Made by a program: the position numbers and the translations under genes
The notes under the pieces: model-generated
What the model saw: only the letters and a program-made list of their open reading frames with translations
Told to the model about the DNA's origin: nothing
The model's database searches: none
Assembly (NCBI GenBank): GCA_027457205.1
Contig: DAIDTM010000229.1
Span: 1-20,892 of the forward strand
Source: Anaerolineae bacterium
GTDB taxonomy: Bacteria > Chloroflexota > Anaerolineae > UBA4142
Reading direction: 5' to 3'
Length of the DNA stretch: 20,892 nt
Shown: piece by piece, positions 1 through 8,406 of the stretch
How the letters are laid out: every line of letters begins with the position of its first letter
How positions within the stretch are numbered: position 1 is the stretch's first letter

Positions 1-714
1 GAACGCGATTGGCTGAAGAACGCCGTCAAGTATTTCGACGACGCGCGCGTGGCGGCGATCGGAGGACCGGCGGTGACGCCGGCGGCAGACACTTTGCGTC
101 AGCAGGCGAGCGGCGCGGTGTACGTTTCGTTTCTCGGCGGCGGCAATTACGCATACCGCTACTTGCCCAAGCAAGCCAAAGAGGTTGACGATTATCCAAC
201 TTGCAATCTGCTCGTCCGCCGGTCAGTATTGCAGCAGCTTGGTGGATTTGACACGACGTTCTGGCCCGGCGAGGACACCAAGTTGTGTCTGGACATTATC
301 AAACGCGGAATGAAAATCATCTACGCGCCAGACGTTATCGTCTACCATCACCGGCGGCCGTTGTTCCGCGGACATCTGCATCAAGTCCGCAACTATGCGA
401 TGCACCGCGGCTATTTCGTCAAACGCTTTCCGGAAACGTCGCTGCGCCCATCGTACTTTCTGCCAACGCTGCTTGTCGCCGGTATGATCGTCGGGGCGGT
501 GGTATCGCTGTGGATTCCGGGTTTGGTGTGGCTGTACGCGGCGGGAATCGCGGCGTATCTGTTCGCCGCGTTCATCTCCGCCGCGATGGTGAGTCAGAGC
601 GTGCGTTTGACGATTCTGGCAGCGTTGGGTATAATCGCGACGCACTTGACCTACGGCGTCTGGTTCGTCGTGGGATTGCTCGCGCCGCGTTTGAGCGAAG
701 AGCAGGCAGAGTGA
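1..714 (+). CDS. Glycosyltransferase family 2, C-terminal part (5' end outside window)
   Basis: The reading frame is open from base 1, so this is the 3' portion of a longer gene; the true start lies upstream and 237 codons are seen. The fragment begins after the nucleotide-binding half of a GT-A fold. It keeps the acceptor-side region: 'NLLVRR' followed by 'GGFDTTFWPGED', where the Glu-Asp at 271-276 matches the ED motif that supplies the catalytic base in many GT2 enzymes. A basic/aromatic stretch resembling the downstream QxxRW-like region follows, then two or three hydrophobic helices from about base 460 that would anchor it in the membrane. The likely role is transfer of a sugar from an NDP-sugar to a lipid-linked glycan at the cytoplasmic face. 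The substrate cannot be told. The stop lies 24 bases before the radical SAM gene, so the two are probably co-transcribed. Confidence 0.85.
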   Translation, partial: ERDWLKNAVKYFDDARVAAIGGPAVTPAADTLRQQASGAVYVSFLGGGNYAYRYLPKQAKEVDDYPTCNLLVRRSVLQQLGGFDTTFWPGEDTKLCLDIIKRGMKIIYAPDVIVYHHRRPLFRGHLHQVRNYAMHRGYFVKRFPETSLRPSYFLPTLLVAGMIVGAVVSLWIPGLVWLYAAGIAAYLFAAFISAAMVSQSVRLTILAALGIIATHLTYGVWFVVGLLAPRLSEEQAE

Positions 715-738
715 GTGTTCGATTAAAGGAGTCTCGCG

Positions 739-2220
739 ATGAAAATCGCAGTCGCATATCCGCCGATGGAGTCGCCGAAAGGCACGCCACTGCTGTCGCA
801 GAATCGGCAATTCCAGTACTTTAACGCGCCAACATACGTTTATCCGATGGTGCCTGCCTACACGGCGAGTTTGCTCAAGGCAAACGGTTATGACGTCCTT
901 TGGCTGGACGGCATCGCGGAGCAGTGGACGTACGCGCGTTTCGTCGCCGAAGTCGAGCGCGAGCAGCCCGACTTGATGGTTATGGAGACCAAGACGCCGG
1001 TCATCAAAAGTTCGTGGAACATCGTCGCAGACCTGAAAAGCCGGTTTCCAAAGATGCAACTCGCTTTGGTCGGCGATCACGTGTCGTGGAATCCGCAAGA
1101 GACATTCGAGCATTGTCCGGTCGATTATATTCTCACCGGCGGCGACTATGATTTTCTCTCCCTTAGTCTGGCGAATCACTTGAGTCGCGGCGCGGCGCTG
1201 GAAGGCGGCATCTGGTGGCGCGAGAACGACGGCGCGGTTCGCAATTCTGGTGCGCAAGATATGAAGGGACATCGACTCGACGACTTGCCCATCATCGACC
1301 GCGAATTGACCAAATGGAAGCTGTACGCTTACGAGAACGGCAATTTCAAGTACACGCCGGGGACATACACTTACGCCGGACGCGATTGCTGGTGGGGTCG
1401 GTGCACGTTCTGCGTCTGGGAATTTAATCTGTACCCGCAAGGCAGTTATCGCATCCACTCTGCAGAGAGGATGCTGAGCGAAGTCGAGTCGCTCATCAAT
1501 CTCGGCGTGCGCGAGATTTTTGACGATACAGGCACGTTGCCGGCGGGGGCGTGGCTGAAGAAATTCTGTCAGGGGATGATCGATCGCGGCTATAACCGGC
1601 AGCTTCGTTTCGGTCACAACATGCGTTTCAATCTGCTCACCAAAGACCAGTACGATTTGATGGGTAAAGCCGGCTTTCGATTCATCCTGTACGGTTTGGA
1701 ATCGGGTAATCAGAAAACGCTAGATCGATTGGACAAGGGCGTGGTCGCCGTCAAGATCGAAGAGGAACTGCGCTGGGCGAAGGGTGCGGGACTGGCGCCG
1801 CACTTAACCGTGATGATCGGCTATCCGTGGGAGACGGCGGAAGATTCGCAGCGCACGGTCGACTTTGTGCACGATCTGTTCGCGAAGGGATTGGTCGATA
1901 CGCTGCAGGGCACGATCGTCGTGCCGTATCCCGGCACGCCGTTATATTACCAGTGCAAGGAAAATGGCTGGCTCAAGACAGAAGACTGGGATCGATATGA
2001 TATGCGGGAATCGGTGATGCGGAATCCCATTACCGACGAGCAAATCCGCGGCTATGTGCAGCAGCTCTACACCGCGTTTGTGAGTCCGCAATTCATCGCG
2101 CGCAAGATGCTCTCGATCCGCAGTCTGGAAGACGTCAAGTTCTTCACCACAGCAGGCGTCAAGGTCATCGGGCATTTGACGGACTTCAAAAAGAAGCAAG
2201 CGAGTGGGGTCGATCAATAG
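739..2220 (+). CDS. B12-binding-type radical SAM protein
   Basis: This is a 493-residue protein with a clear ATG start and a strong ribosome site (AAAGGAG at 725-731, 7 bases upstream). Residues 1-150 look like a Rossmann-type cobalamin-binding domain ('YPPMESP' near the start, 'LLKANGYDVLWLDG', 'ALVGDHVSWNP'). The radical SAM core follows with cysteines C217, C222 and C225 in 'RDCWWGRCTFC', which is CX4CX2C instead of the common CX3CX2C. Later segments 'LYGLESGNQKTLDRL' and 'VPYPGTPLYYQC' are typical of B12 radical SAM enzymes of the BchE/HpnJ/methylase superfamily. It would bind a 4Fe-4S cluster and SAM and carry out a radical methylation or rearrangement. The substrate is unknown; in this setting a sugar or polyprenyl lipid is a guess. 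A hairpin terminator lies 35 bases past the stop, so this gene and the preceding GT2 seem to close an upstream transcription unit. Confidence 0.85.
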   Translation: MKIAVAYPPMESPKGTPLLSQNRQFQYFNAPTYVYPMVPAYTASLLKANGYDVLWLDGIAEQWTYARFVAEVEREQPDLMVMETKTPVIKSSWNIVADLKSRFPKMQLALVGDHVSWNPQETFEHCPVDYILTGGDYDFLSLSLANHLSRGAALEGGIWWRENDGAVRNSGAQDMKGHRLDDLPIIDRELTKWKLYAYENGNFKYTPGTYTYAGRDCWWGRCTFCVWEFNLYPQGSYRIHSAERMLSEVESLINLGVREIFDDTGTLPAGAWLKKFCQGMIDRGYNRQLRFGHNMRFNLLTKDQYDLMGKAGFRFILYGLESGNQKTLDRLDKGVVAVKIEEELRWAKGAGLAPHLTVMIGYPWETAEDSQRTVDFVHDLFAKGLVDTLQGTIVVPYPGTPLYYQCKENGWLKTEDWDRYDMRESVMRNPITDEQIRGYVQQLYTAFVSPQFIARKMLSIRSLEDVKFFTTAGVKVIGHLTDFKKKQASGVDQ

Positions 2221-2255
2221 CGACCCGAGCTGACGCAGGCACGGGAAATTAGCGG

Positions 2256-2299
2256 CAGGGGCAAGGTTGGGCGTCGTGTCCTTGCCCCTGTTTGGTTTT
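2256..2299 (+). terminator. Rho-independent-type terminator hairpin (or dispersed palindromic repeat)
   Basis: A perfect 11-bp inverted repeat: CAGGGGCAAGG at 2256-2266 and its exact reverse complement CCTTGCCCCTG at 2280-2290, with a 13-base loop, then a T-rich run (2291-2299, seven T of nine). It sits in the only sizeable intergenic gap (2221-2349) and follows the radical SAM stop. That fits an intrinsic terminator ending the upstream unit. The same kind of GGGGCAAGG palindrome could also be a dispersed REP-like element, which only a genome-wide search can decide. No convincing promoter is visible in the rest of the gap. Confidence 0.65.
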
Positions 2300-2349
2300 A
2301 ATAGAGGGCTGGTTCAAAATCACGAGCAAATTGAGGGTTGGTGTACCCA

Positions 2350-3381
2350 ATGGCAGTCGATGGGACCACAACGGCAGGATTTCCTAGAATCTCTATTGTC
2401 ATCCCAACGTACAACGAAGAAGAGAACATTGAGAGATGCCTCAAGGCGATCTTTGAGCAGGATTATCCTGTGGATCTACTTGAGGTCTTGGTGGTTGATG
2501 GCGGATCGACGGATCGTACGGTTGAATTAGCGCAACAGTATCCGATTTTTTATGTGCACAATCCCAAGAAACTGGCGGAAGCGGCGAAGATCTTGGGTTT
2601 CTCTCGCGCGACTGGCGAGCTGTTCCTGTACCTAGACGCCGATCTATTCTTGGCGAGCAAAGCTTGGCTCTCCAGATTGGTCAAACCTCTGGTGGAAGAT
2701 CCCACGATTATCGGCGCGTTCACCCGATTCATTCCGGAGAAGATGGATCCCGGAATAAATCGGTATCTCTCGTACCATGAATTCCATCTCGATCCGCTTT
2801 TGGAGTTCATCTGCTATCCGCTCGCCAAGACCTTTCGAGAGGATCGGAAGGACTATCAAGTATGCTGGTTCGAGGTTGGCAAGATTCCTCCGGTCGGCAT
2901 TTGCGTTTATCGCCGGCTGCCCTTGAGAGAATTGGTCAACCCGACAGAAGACCTCGTCTGGGAAGATATCGGGATGCCGGTGATTCTGGCGCGCGCGGGT
3001 TATCACCGGTTCGCGTACATCGAAGATGCCGGCATGTACCATCTGACGGTCAAAAGCGTGCGCGAATTGATGCGGCAGAAGCGGCGCGACGTAACCCAGA
3101 TCTTTCTCCCGGTGGTGGACAAGCGTCTTGTCACCTATATTGATTTTAATCGACCGGTCGACACCATCAAGCTGGCTGGGTGGGTGATCTACGCTAACCT
3201 TATGATCCCTACCATTTTCAAATCGATTTGGAAAACGCTCAAGTATCGCGATCTCGCCTGCCTCTATGAGATCATCGTCACCCCGCTCGTGACCGATTAT
3301 GTGGTTTTGCTTTTTCTGACGAATTCCAATGGTCAGCGTTTGCTTCGCCGGCTAGCGAATCGGCTGCTGGGGCGTCGCTGA
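2350..3381 (+). CDS. Glycosyltransferase family 2 with C-terminal membrane helices
   Basis: A GT-A fold enzyme of about 343 residues. The N-terminus has the classical 'ISIVIPTYNEEENIERCL', then 'VLVVDGGSTDRT', and the metal/nucleotide-binding DXD as 'YLDADL' (D96 and D98 counted from the ATG). 'WEDIGMPVILARAGY' carries the acceptor-side ED pair. Two hydrophobic stretches near residues 275-292 and 315-330 suggest membrane association. Expected role: addition of one sugar to a lipid-linked glycan in the cytoplasm. The start is not certain. TTG 2338 and GTG 2341 are also in frame; I prefer ATG 2350 because GAGGG (2333-2337) would lie too close to the GTG, although its 12-base spacing to the ATG is slightly long. 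The gene begins a stretch with lower GC than the flanks and is the first gene after the hairpin. Confidence 0.88.
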   Translation: MAVDGTTTAGFPRISIVIPTYNEEENIERCLKAIFEQDYPVDLLEVLVVDGGSTDRTVELAQQYPIFYVHNPKKLAEAAKILGFSRATGELFLYLDADLFLASKAWLSRLVKPLVEDPTIIGAFTRFIPEKMDPGINRYLSYHEFHLDPLLEFICYPLAKTFREDRKDYQVCWFEVGKIPPVGICVYRRLPLRELVNPTEDLVWEDIGMPVILARAGYHRFAYIEDAGMYHLTVKSVRELMRQKRRDVTQIFLPVVDKRLVTYIDFNRPVDTIKLAGWVIYANLMIPTIFKSIWKTLKYRDLACLYEIIVTPLVTDYVVLLFLTNSNGQRLLRRLANRLLGRR

Positions 3382-3388
3382 TGCGATT

Positions 3389-4594
3389 ATGGATAATGCC
3401 AAGCCAATCATCATACTAGCAAATGCTATGACACGAGGGGATACGGTAAGTGGAGCAGACAGAATATTCATCGAGTTTGCTCGACGATGGCAATCACATC
3501 ACAGAATTACCATTGTCACGAACACTGCTGGCGTACAAATGCTTCAAGCGCAACAACTGGAAGGGGTTAATCTGGTTGTTTCTCCAACGCATGGCTTGGA
3601 TCGACTGGGCATTCTGCCGGCATATCTGATTCGGACGATTTGGGGAATCTTCTCGTTCTCTCTATCCAGACATGATCAAGTCTTGGTCTATTCCTCTTCT
3701 GATTTCTGGCCCGATTCGATTCCGGCGTTCTTCAAGAAATTGATCCATCCCACCGCGCTGTGGATTGCCGGTTTCTATTTATTTGCGCCGCGCCCCGGAC
3801 AATCGGATTCGCCGTACCGTGGCAAATATTGGCTCACCGGCTTGTTCTATTGGCTGACGCAATTGCCGGCGTACTGGCTCATTCGACATTTTGCTGATAT
3901 GGTTTTTGTAACGAGCGACCCGGACGTTCAAAAGTTCACTACACCAAGACGCGGACAGAATCGGGTCGTTGTTGTGCGCGGCGGTGTAGACACTCAAGCG
4001 GCGCAAGAGTACTTGAGTCGTGGTGTGGCTTTAGCCAAAAAGAAATACGCGGCGTGCTTTGTAGGAAGATTCCATCCGCAGAAGGGTGTATTAGAGTTGG
4101 TGGACATCTGGCAACTCGTCCATCGGAAAAAGCCAGATGCGAAACTCGCGATCATCGGCGTCGGGGTACTGGAAGAAGAGTTGCGGGAAAAGATCGCCGC
4201 GGCGGGCTTGACCGACAACATCGATTTACTAGGTTTTAGGGACGGCGACGCGAAATACGAAATCTTCAAACAAAGCAAAATTGTTGTCCACCCCGCGATC
4301 TTTGATAGCGGCGGTATGGCAGCATGCGAGGCGATGGCGTGGGGATTGCCGGGAGTGAGTTTTGACTTGGAAGCTCTCAAGACGTATTATCCCCAAGGGA
4401 TGCTAAAGACGCCTTGTTTTGATCTCGTGCAGTTTGCGGAGAATGTTCTCCGCCTACTGGATGATTCGGAATTGTACGCGCGCACGCGCCAAGCCGCGAT
4501 TGCCTGGGCGATGGAATGGGACTGGGACAAGCGGGCAGTTGTCGTTCTGGCGCAAATCCGTAAAGAACTGGGCGGAAGTGAGATAATCACTTGA
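3389..4594 (+). CDS. Glycosyltransferase family 4 (GT-B fold)
   Basis: A 401-residue protein with the plan of GT4 retaining transferases. An N-terminal acceptor domain ('IIILANAMTRGDTVSGADR') is followed, from about residue 215, by a nucleotide-sugar domain ('ACFVGRFHPQKGVLELVDIW', 'LAIIGVGVLEEELREKIA', 'LLGFRDGDAKYEIFKQSK'). The usual EX7E motif appears as D306-X7-E314 in 'FDSGGMAACEAMAWG', a conservative Glu-to-Asp change of the first acid. A hydrophobic patch at about residues 75-150 probably docks the enzyme to the membrane. It likely transfers one sugar to the growing lipid-linked glycan. It starts 7 bases after the previous stop, with no strong Shine-Dalgarno, so translational coupling is likely. 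By hand count one line of its 5' part (3421-3480) has 27 G+C of 60, far below most of the window. Confidence 0.86.
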   Translation: MDNAKPIIILANAMTRGDTVSGADRIFIEFARRWQSHHRITIVTNTAGVQMLQAQQLEGVNLVVSPTHGLDRLGILPAYLIRTIWGIFSFSLSRHDQVLVYSSSDFWPDSIPAFFKKLIHPTALWIAGFYLFAPRPGQSDSPYRGKYWLTGLFYWLTQLPAYWLIRHFADMVFVTSDPDVQKFTTPRRGQNRVVVVRGGVDTQAAQEYLSRGVALAKKKYAACFVGRFHPQKGVLELVDIWQLVHRKKPDAKLAIIGVGVLEEELREKIAAAGLTDNIDLLGFRDGDAKYEIFKQSKIVVHPAIFDSGGMAACEAMAWGLPGVSFDLEALKTYYPQGMLKTPCFDLVQFAENVLRLLDDSELYARTRQAAIAWAMEWDWDKRAVVVLAQIRKELGGSEIIT

Positions 4595-7500
4595 GGGCAG
4601 AGAGCATAGAGTCGAAACAAAAGGACAATTCAAAGCGATGGGCAGAACGAGCGCTGCAGTTTGCGCCTTACCTGATCTTCGCTGCGCTTGCCGTTTGGGC
4701 GTTGCGCGATGTTCTTACGACGCCCGGCATTATCGGGCATCAGTGGGACTGGGAAATATCCGCTTTTCCGGATCAGGCTTGGCGACAGGCGCTGGATCGG
4801 CTTTGGGTTTGGGATGACTATATCGACGCTGGTGCGTATTATCCGATCAAGTCTCCGTACTATTATCTTCTGACATTACCTCTGAGTCTCTTCGGCGGCG
4901 AGGTTCAAAGCAAATCCCTGGTGGTCTTGCTGCTCTGGCTGTCCGCCGGTACGATGTACCTCTTTGTCCAACGCGGCTTGCGACTGAATATCTTCTGGAG
5001 CACAATCACCGGCATCTTCTACATGTTCTCGCCAGTCACTTACAGCCGACTGATCGCCGGGCATCTACCGATTGTGCTCGGCTACGCATTGCTGCCGTTG
5101 CTAGCTCTCTTCTGTGTGCAAATTGTAGAAGATAAGCGTGGCTTGCCGCTCAGTCTAGTCGTTGCGGCAGGCATGGTGTTGGGCTTGGAGCAAGCCCTGC
5201 ACCAAAGTTTGTTGGTGATCGCATCCGTCGTTGCTGCCGTGCTATTGTTCTTGGGAATGACCACGACGACAATCAGGAAAGTATTCGCCTCGATAGTTGC
5301 GGTATTCGTCATCGGCATACTGCTGAATGTCTCTTGGGTACTCCCTTTTGGCGTTGGCTACTTGTCTTCTGGCAGTATTTTTCATGGAGGATCGAACCAG
5401 CCGACAGAACAAATTACGGCTGCCGGGATCGTTAATTGGCGCGGCTATCTGCTCGGTTATACCAGTCTGCCGATGCAGGATGCCATGCGTTTAACCACCG
5501 ACAAGAATCCTTGGCCCACCGAATATCTCTATCCTGTTCCGGGTAACCTCAGCGCGTTCTGGCTCGTGGTCAGTTTTCTGTTGCCATTGCTGGCGTTTGT
5601 TTCATTATTGCGCCGCGACGCGCTGCCGCGGTCCGTAGTTGCGCTTTGGGTTTTGGGATTGTTAGGGATTGTCTTGATTTCCGGGATTCAAACGCTGGCG
5701 GGCGCTACCATCTATGATTTGCTCAAGCGGGTTGCGTTCCCGATTTGGGCAGAGTTTGGAAATGCAGTCCGCGCGCTGCCGTTGGTCGTCCTGGCGTACG
5801 CTGCGCTCATTCCGTTTTCGTTGCAGCACCTGATCGATCGAATCATAGCGTGGGGACAAAGTCGGCGCTGGTCGCTTCGCTACGAGCGCGTGATTGCGAT
5901 GGTTGTGGTCGCCGCGCTGGGCGTTTGGACCTCGCCGTTTATCGCGGATGAACTGGTCCGACCAAATCCGATGTCGCTGACATTGATGCAATACCCAGTG
6001 CAGCCGGCAGACCGCGCGTTTTACGATTTTATGAAAGTAAATCCAACCGATGCGCGTATGACCGTTATCCCACCGCCCGGCATCTGGGGCGCGGCGGTTG
6101 GCGGATGGGACTGGGAGGTAGGCGCAACGCCGCCGCGTCCCAAGTTTCTCGCGCCGAGTTACAATCCGGACGTCTGGCACGACGCGTCCGATTTTGGGTT
6201 CGTGTCGGCGAATACGCGCGCGGGTAAACTGTTAGGACTGGCAGCGGTGCAGTACGTTGTCTATCCTTACGCCCAGTTTTTCGACCACAGCCCCCTCAAG
6301 CCGTTGTTCGACGCTCGCCTCGCGCGCCAACAAGACCTGCAGCCGGTGACCTTGCCGTTTACCGGTACAACGATCTATCAGAACGACGCCGCGTTGCCGC
6401 GCATCTATACGACCAACCAATCCGTCGCCGTGGCGGGTGACAGCGATTTGCTGACTCCGCTTTCCACGACACCGTACTTTTCGCGCGCGCCGGTATTCTT
6501 CTTCTCCGCGCAGCAGCCCACATCCGCATGGCAATCGCTGACTGCGCGATCCGCCGCTACGCTTGCGTCGATTGACTTTACGCCGGCTGTTACAACCGTG
6601 ACACCGCTGGCGGATACCGCTGCTGCCGCACCTGTTACCGATCCGATGGCTTACCTGGCGGCGTTGCCTCAGGATTCTATCGGCTCGGTTGGAACGCTTG
6701 CGATTACGCACGCGGGGCAGTACGTCGTCAACATCAGCGCGAAAGCGATCCCTGCATTCGATGCTAACGCCGGTCTTGTCTTTACTCAGACAGTTCCGTT
6801 CTTGACCGAAGCGCCGCAGCAGGGAACGTGGCAGATTGAGCCGGCATCGCCGCCGCTCCGGTCCGATTTATCGTTTTCCGCCGATGTGCCGTACAGCGTC
6901 CGCGCCGGCAATCCCAGTGGAATCGACGCATCGGTCTGGCTTGACGATTCAACGCAGAGCGATCCGTATGCCGAGGTGGCGCGCGCGGTGCCGCCGTTCG
7001 ATTTGCACGACATGCCGAACATCGAGCTGGTTTCGCAGGCGCAAGACCAAACGACTCAGATGATCAAGGTTCGTCTGGGACTGGCTTTCAACGGCGGCAA
7101 CACGGTTGATGCGTGGTGGACGCTGCCGGTTGTTCCTCGCACAGATTGGACGACGAGCCGGGTTGCACTACTGGACGGGGTCAAGAGTGATTTTCCCACC
7201 CAATCGGATTTCCGCGTCGTCGCCGTCGCGCTGCGTTTTACCAAGCGCCCCAAGGTGAACCTGGCGCAGGCAGGGCAGATTGGCTTGTACGCATACCAGG
7301 TCAAGTCGCTCAGTTTCTACTCCGATCAATCGACGCGTGCGCTTTCAGTCGATCTGGCGGCTCCGCCGGCGAATTCAGTTCTGCTGCCGCAAGTCGCCTC
7401 AAGCGTGGCTGGCATCTCCCTGACTTGGCCGATTTCGACCAACGCGCCGGTGCGCGTGAGCCGCGCGCTGCCAAACATTCCCAGCGATCAGCAGCCGGCG

Positions 7501-8406
7501 TATGCGTTGAGTTATCAGGTAGATGGACCTGCGACGCTCGCGGTTGATCTGCGCGTCATTGGCACGGATGCCGCGGGCGCGTCGCAGAGCATCGCGTTGG
7601 AGCCGCGCGTGCTGCCGCCGTTCTCGCATGGTACGTTGTTGATCGATGTGCCGCAGCCCTTTACCGCGACGCGGATCGAATTGACGGCGAGCAAAATGAT
7701 TGGCACAGCAGAGCCGCGCGCGACGACGTTGACGCTCGAGCAATTTTCTGTGGCTCGTCGGCAAGCTCAACCCTATGCCAACGCGCGCCCATCTGCACCG
7801 GATTTGAAGGTTGACGGCGAATCAGTCGTGCTGTCGCCAATGCCGTCGGACGCGAGTCGCACGGGCGCGTGGTTCACCAGCCCTGCGATCGATCTCGCTC
7901 AGGGTAATCACTCGATCGCCATTGGTTATGCGGACGCGACGACGCCGTACCGGGTGGACGTCGTCACGGTTGCGCCAGCACACGCCGTCCTGCCGGCGTT
8001 GCCCGCGCCAACCGTTACCTTTCGTGAGATCAACCCAACGCGTTTTGTCGCGTACGTCGAGAACGCGACAGCGCCGTTCTTTCTCGTCTTTAGCGAATCC
8101 TTCGACGCGGGTTGGGAGGCGCGCATTCTGAACGGCGGCGTCGCTGCGCTCGCGCCGCACTGGTACGACCAATCGGCGCTGCTAAGCGGTTTGTTCCAAG
8201 CCCGTCAGGGCATGGCGACCCCCGATCACTATCTGGCGAATGGTTTCTCCAACGGATGGTACATCACCCAGACCGGCAGTTACGATGTCGTGATCGAGTT
8301 TATGCCGCAGCGGTTGTACGAAACCGGGCTTGTTCTCTCGTTCGGCACGCTCATCGCGTGCATCATGGTTCTGTTTGTCGTTCGACTCAGGCGGCGTGTT
8401 GTTTAG
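4591..8406 (+). CDS. Large GT-C-like polytopic membrane protein with about 780-residue extracytoplasmic region
   Basis: This is a 1271-residue protein. About eleven hydrophobic helices occupy residues 24-455. A long hydrophilic, beta-rich region follows (about 456-1235), then one last helix ('LSFGTLIACIMVLFVV') and an Arg-rich tail. The first loop after helix 1 holds acidic residues in 'GHQWDWEISAFP' (D53 and E55), the place where GT-C transferases keep their catalytic acid. The architecture recalls the mycobacterial arabinosyltransferase AftD/DUF3367 group and the YfhO family, whose C-terminal part has a similar 'SESFDAGWEARI' element, but I cannot assign either. The likely role is transfer of a sugar from a polyprenyl-phosphate donor on the outer face of the membrane; the C-terminal part may bind glycan. 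The TTG start overlaps the previous stop (TTGA), with GGAAGTGAG at 4574-4582 placed 8 bases upstream; no ATG is available before helix 1. GC content rises part-way through the gene. Confidence 0.75.
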   Translation: MRAESIESKQKDNSKRWAERALQFAPYLIFAALAVWALRDVLTTPGIIGHQWDWEISAFPDQAWRQALDRLWVWDDYIDAGAYYPIKSPYYYLLTLPLSLFGGEVQSKSLVVLLLWLSAGTMYLFVQRGLRLNIFWSTITGIFYMFSPVTYSRLIAGHLPIVLGYALLPLLALFCVQIVEDKRGLPLSLVVAAGMVLGLEQALHQSLLVIASVVAAVLLFLGMTTTTIRKVFASIVAVFVIGILLNVSWVLPFGVGYLSSGSIFHGGSNQPTEQITAAGIVNWRGYLLGYTSLPMQDAMRLTTDKNPWPTEYLYPVPGNLSAFWLVVSFLLPLLAFVSLLRRDALPRSVVALWVLGLLGIVLISGIQTLAGATIYDLLKRVAFPIWAEFGNAVRALPLVVLAYAALIPFSLQHLIDRIIAWGQSRRWSLRYERVIAMVVVAALGVWTSPFIADELVRPNPMSLTLMQYPVQPADRAFYDFMKVNPTDARMTVIPPPGIWGAAVGGWDWEVGATPPRPKFLAPSYNPDVWHDASDFGFVSANTRAGKLLGLAAVQYVVYPYAQFFDHSPLKPLFDARLARQQDLQPVTLPFTGTTIYQNDAALPRIYTTNQSVAVAGDSDLLTPLSTTPYFSRAPVFFFSAQQPTSAWQSLTARSAATLASIDFTPAVTTVTPLADTAAAAPVTDPMAYLAALPQDSIGSVGTLAITHAGQYVVNISAKAIPAFDANAGLVFTQTVPFLTEAPQQGTWQIEPASPPLRSDLSFSADVPYSVRAGNPSGIDASVWLDDSTQSDPYAEVARAVPPFDLHDMPNIELVSQAQDQTTQMIKVRLGLAFNGGNTVDAWWTLPVVPRTDWTTSRVALLDGVKSDFPTQSDFRVVAVALRFTKRPKVNLAQAGQIGLYAYQVKSLSFYSDQSTRALSVDLAAPPANSVLLPQVASSVAGISLTWPISTNAPVRVSRALPNIPSDQQPAYALSYQVDGPATLAVDLRVIGTDAAGASQSIALEPRVLPPFSHGTLLIDVPQPFTATRIELTASKMIGTAEPRATTLTLEQFSVARRQAQPYANARPSAPDLKVDGESVVLSPMPSDASRTGAWFTSPAIDLAQGNHSIAIGYADATTPYRVDVVTVAPAHAVLPALPAPTVTFREINPTRFVAYVENATAPFFLVFSESFDAGWEARILNGGVAALAPHWYDQSALLSGLFQARQGMATPDHYLANGFSNGWYITQTGSYDVVIEFMPQRLYETGLVLSFGTLIACIMVLFVVRLRRRVV

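Noticed and set aside
223..1617. Long minus-strand open frame of 464 codons
   Set aside because: It lies opposite the GT2 and radical SAM genes, is rich in Arg/His as expected from antisense GC-rich codons, and shows no recognisable domain.
2292..2320. Possible promoter TTGGTT-17-CAAAAT before the GT2 gene
   Set aside because: Only 3/6 and 4/6 matches to sigma-70 boxes, and the first box is part of the T-rich tail of the hairpin; not better than chance.
8330..8395. Upstream extension of the 7-helix protein
   Set aside because: It would overlap the 1271-residue gene by 77 bases and add a Ser/Arg-rich leader before a perfectly placed first helix; GTG 8396 or TTG 8399 fits better.
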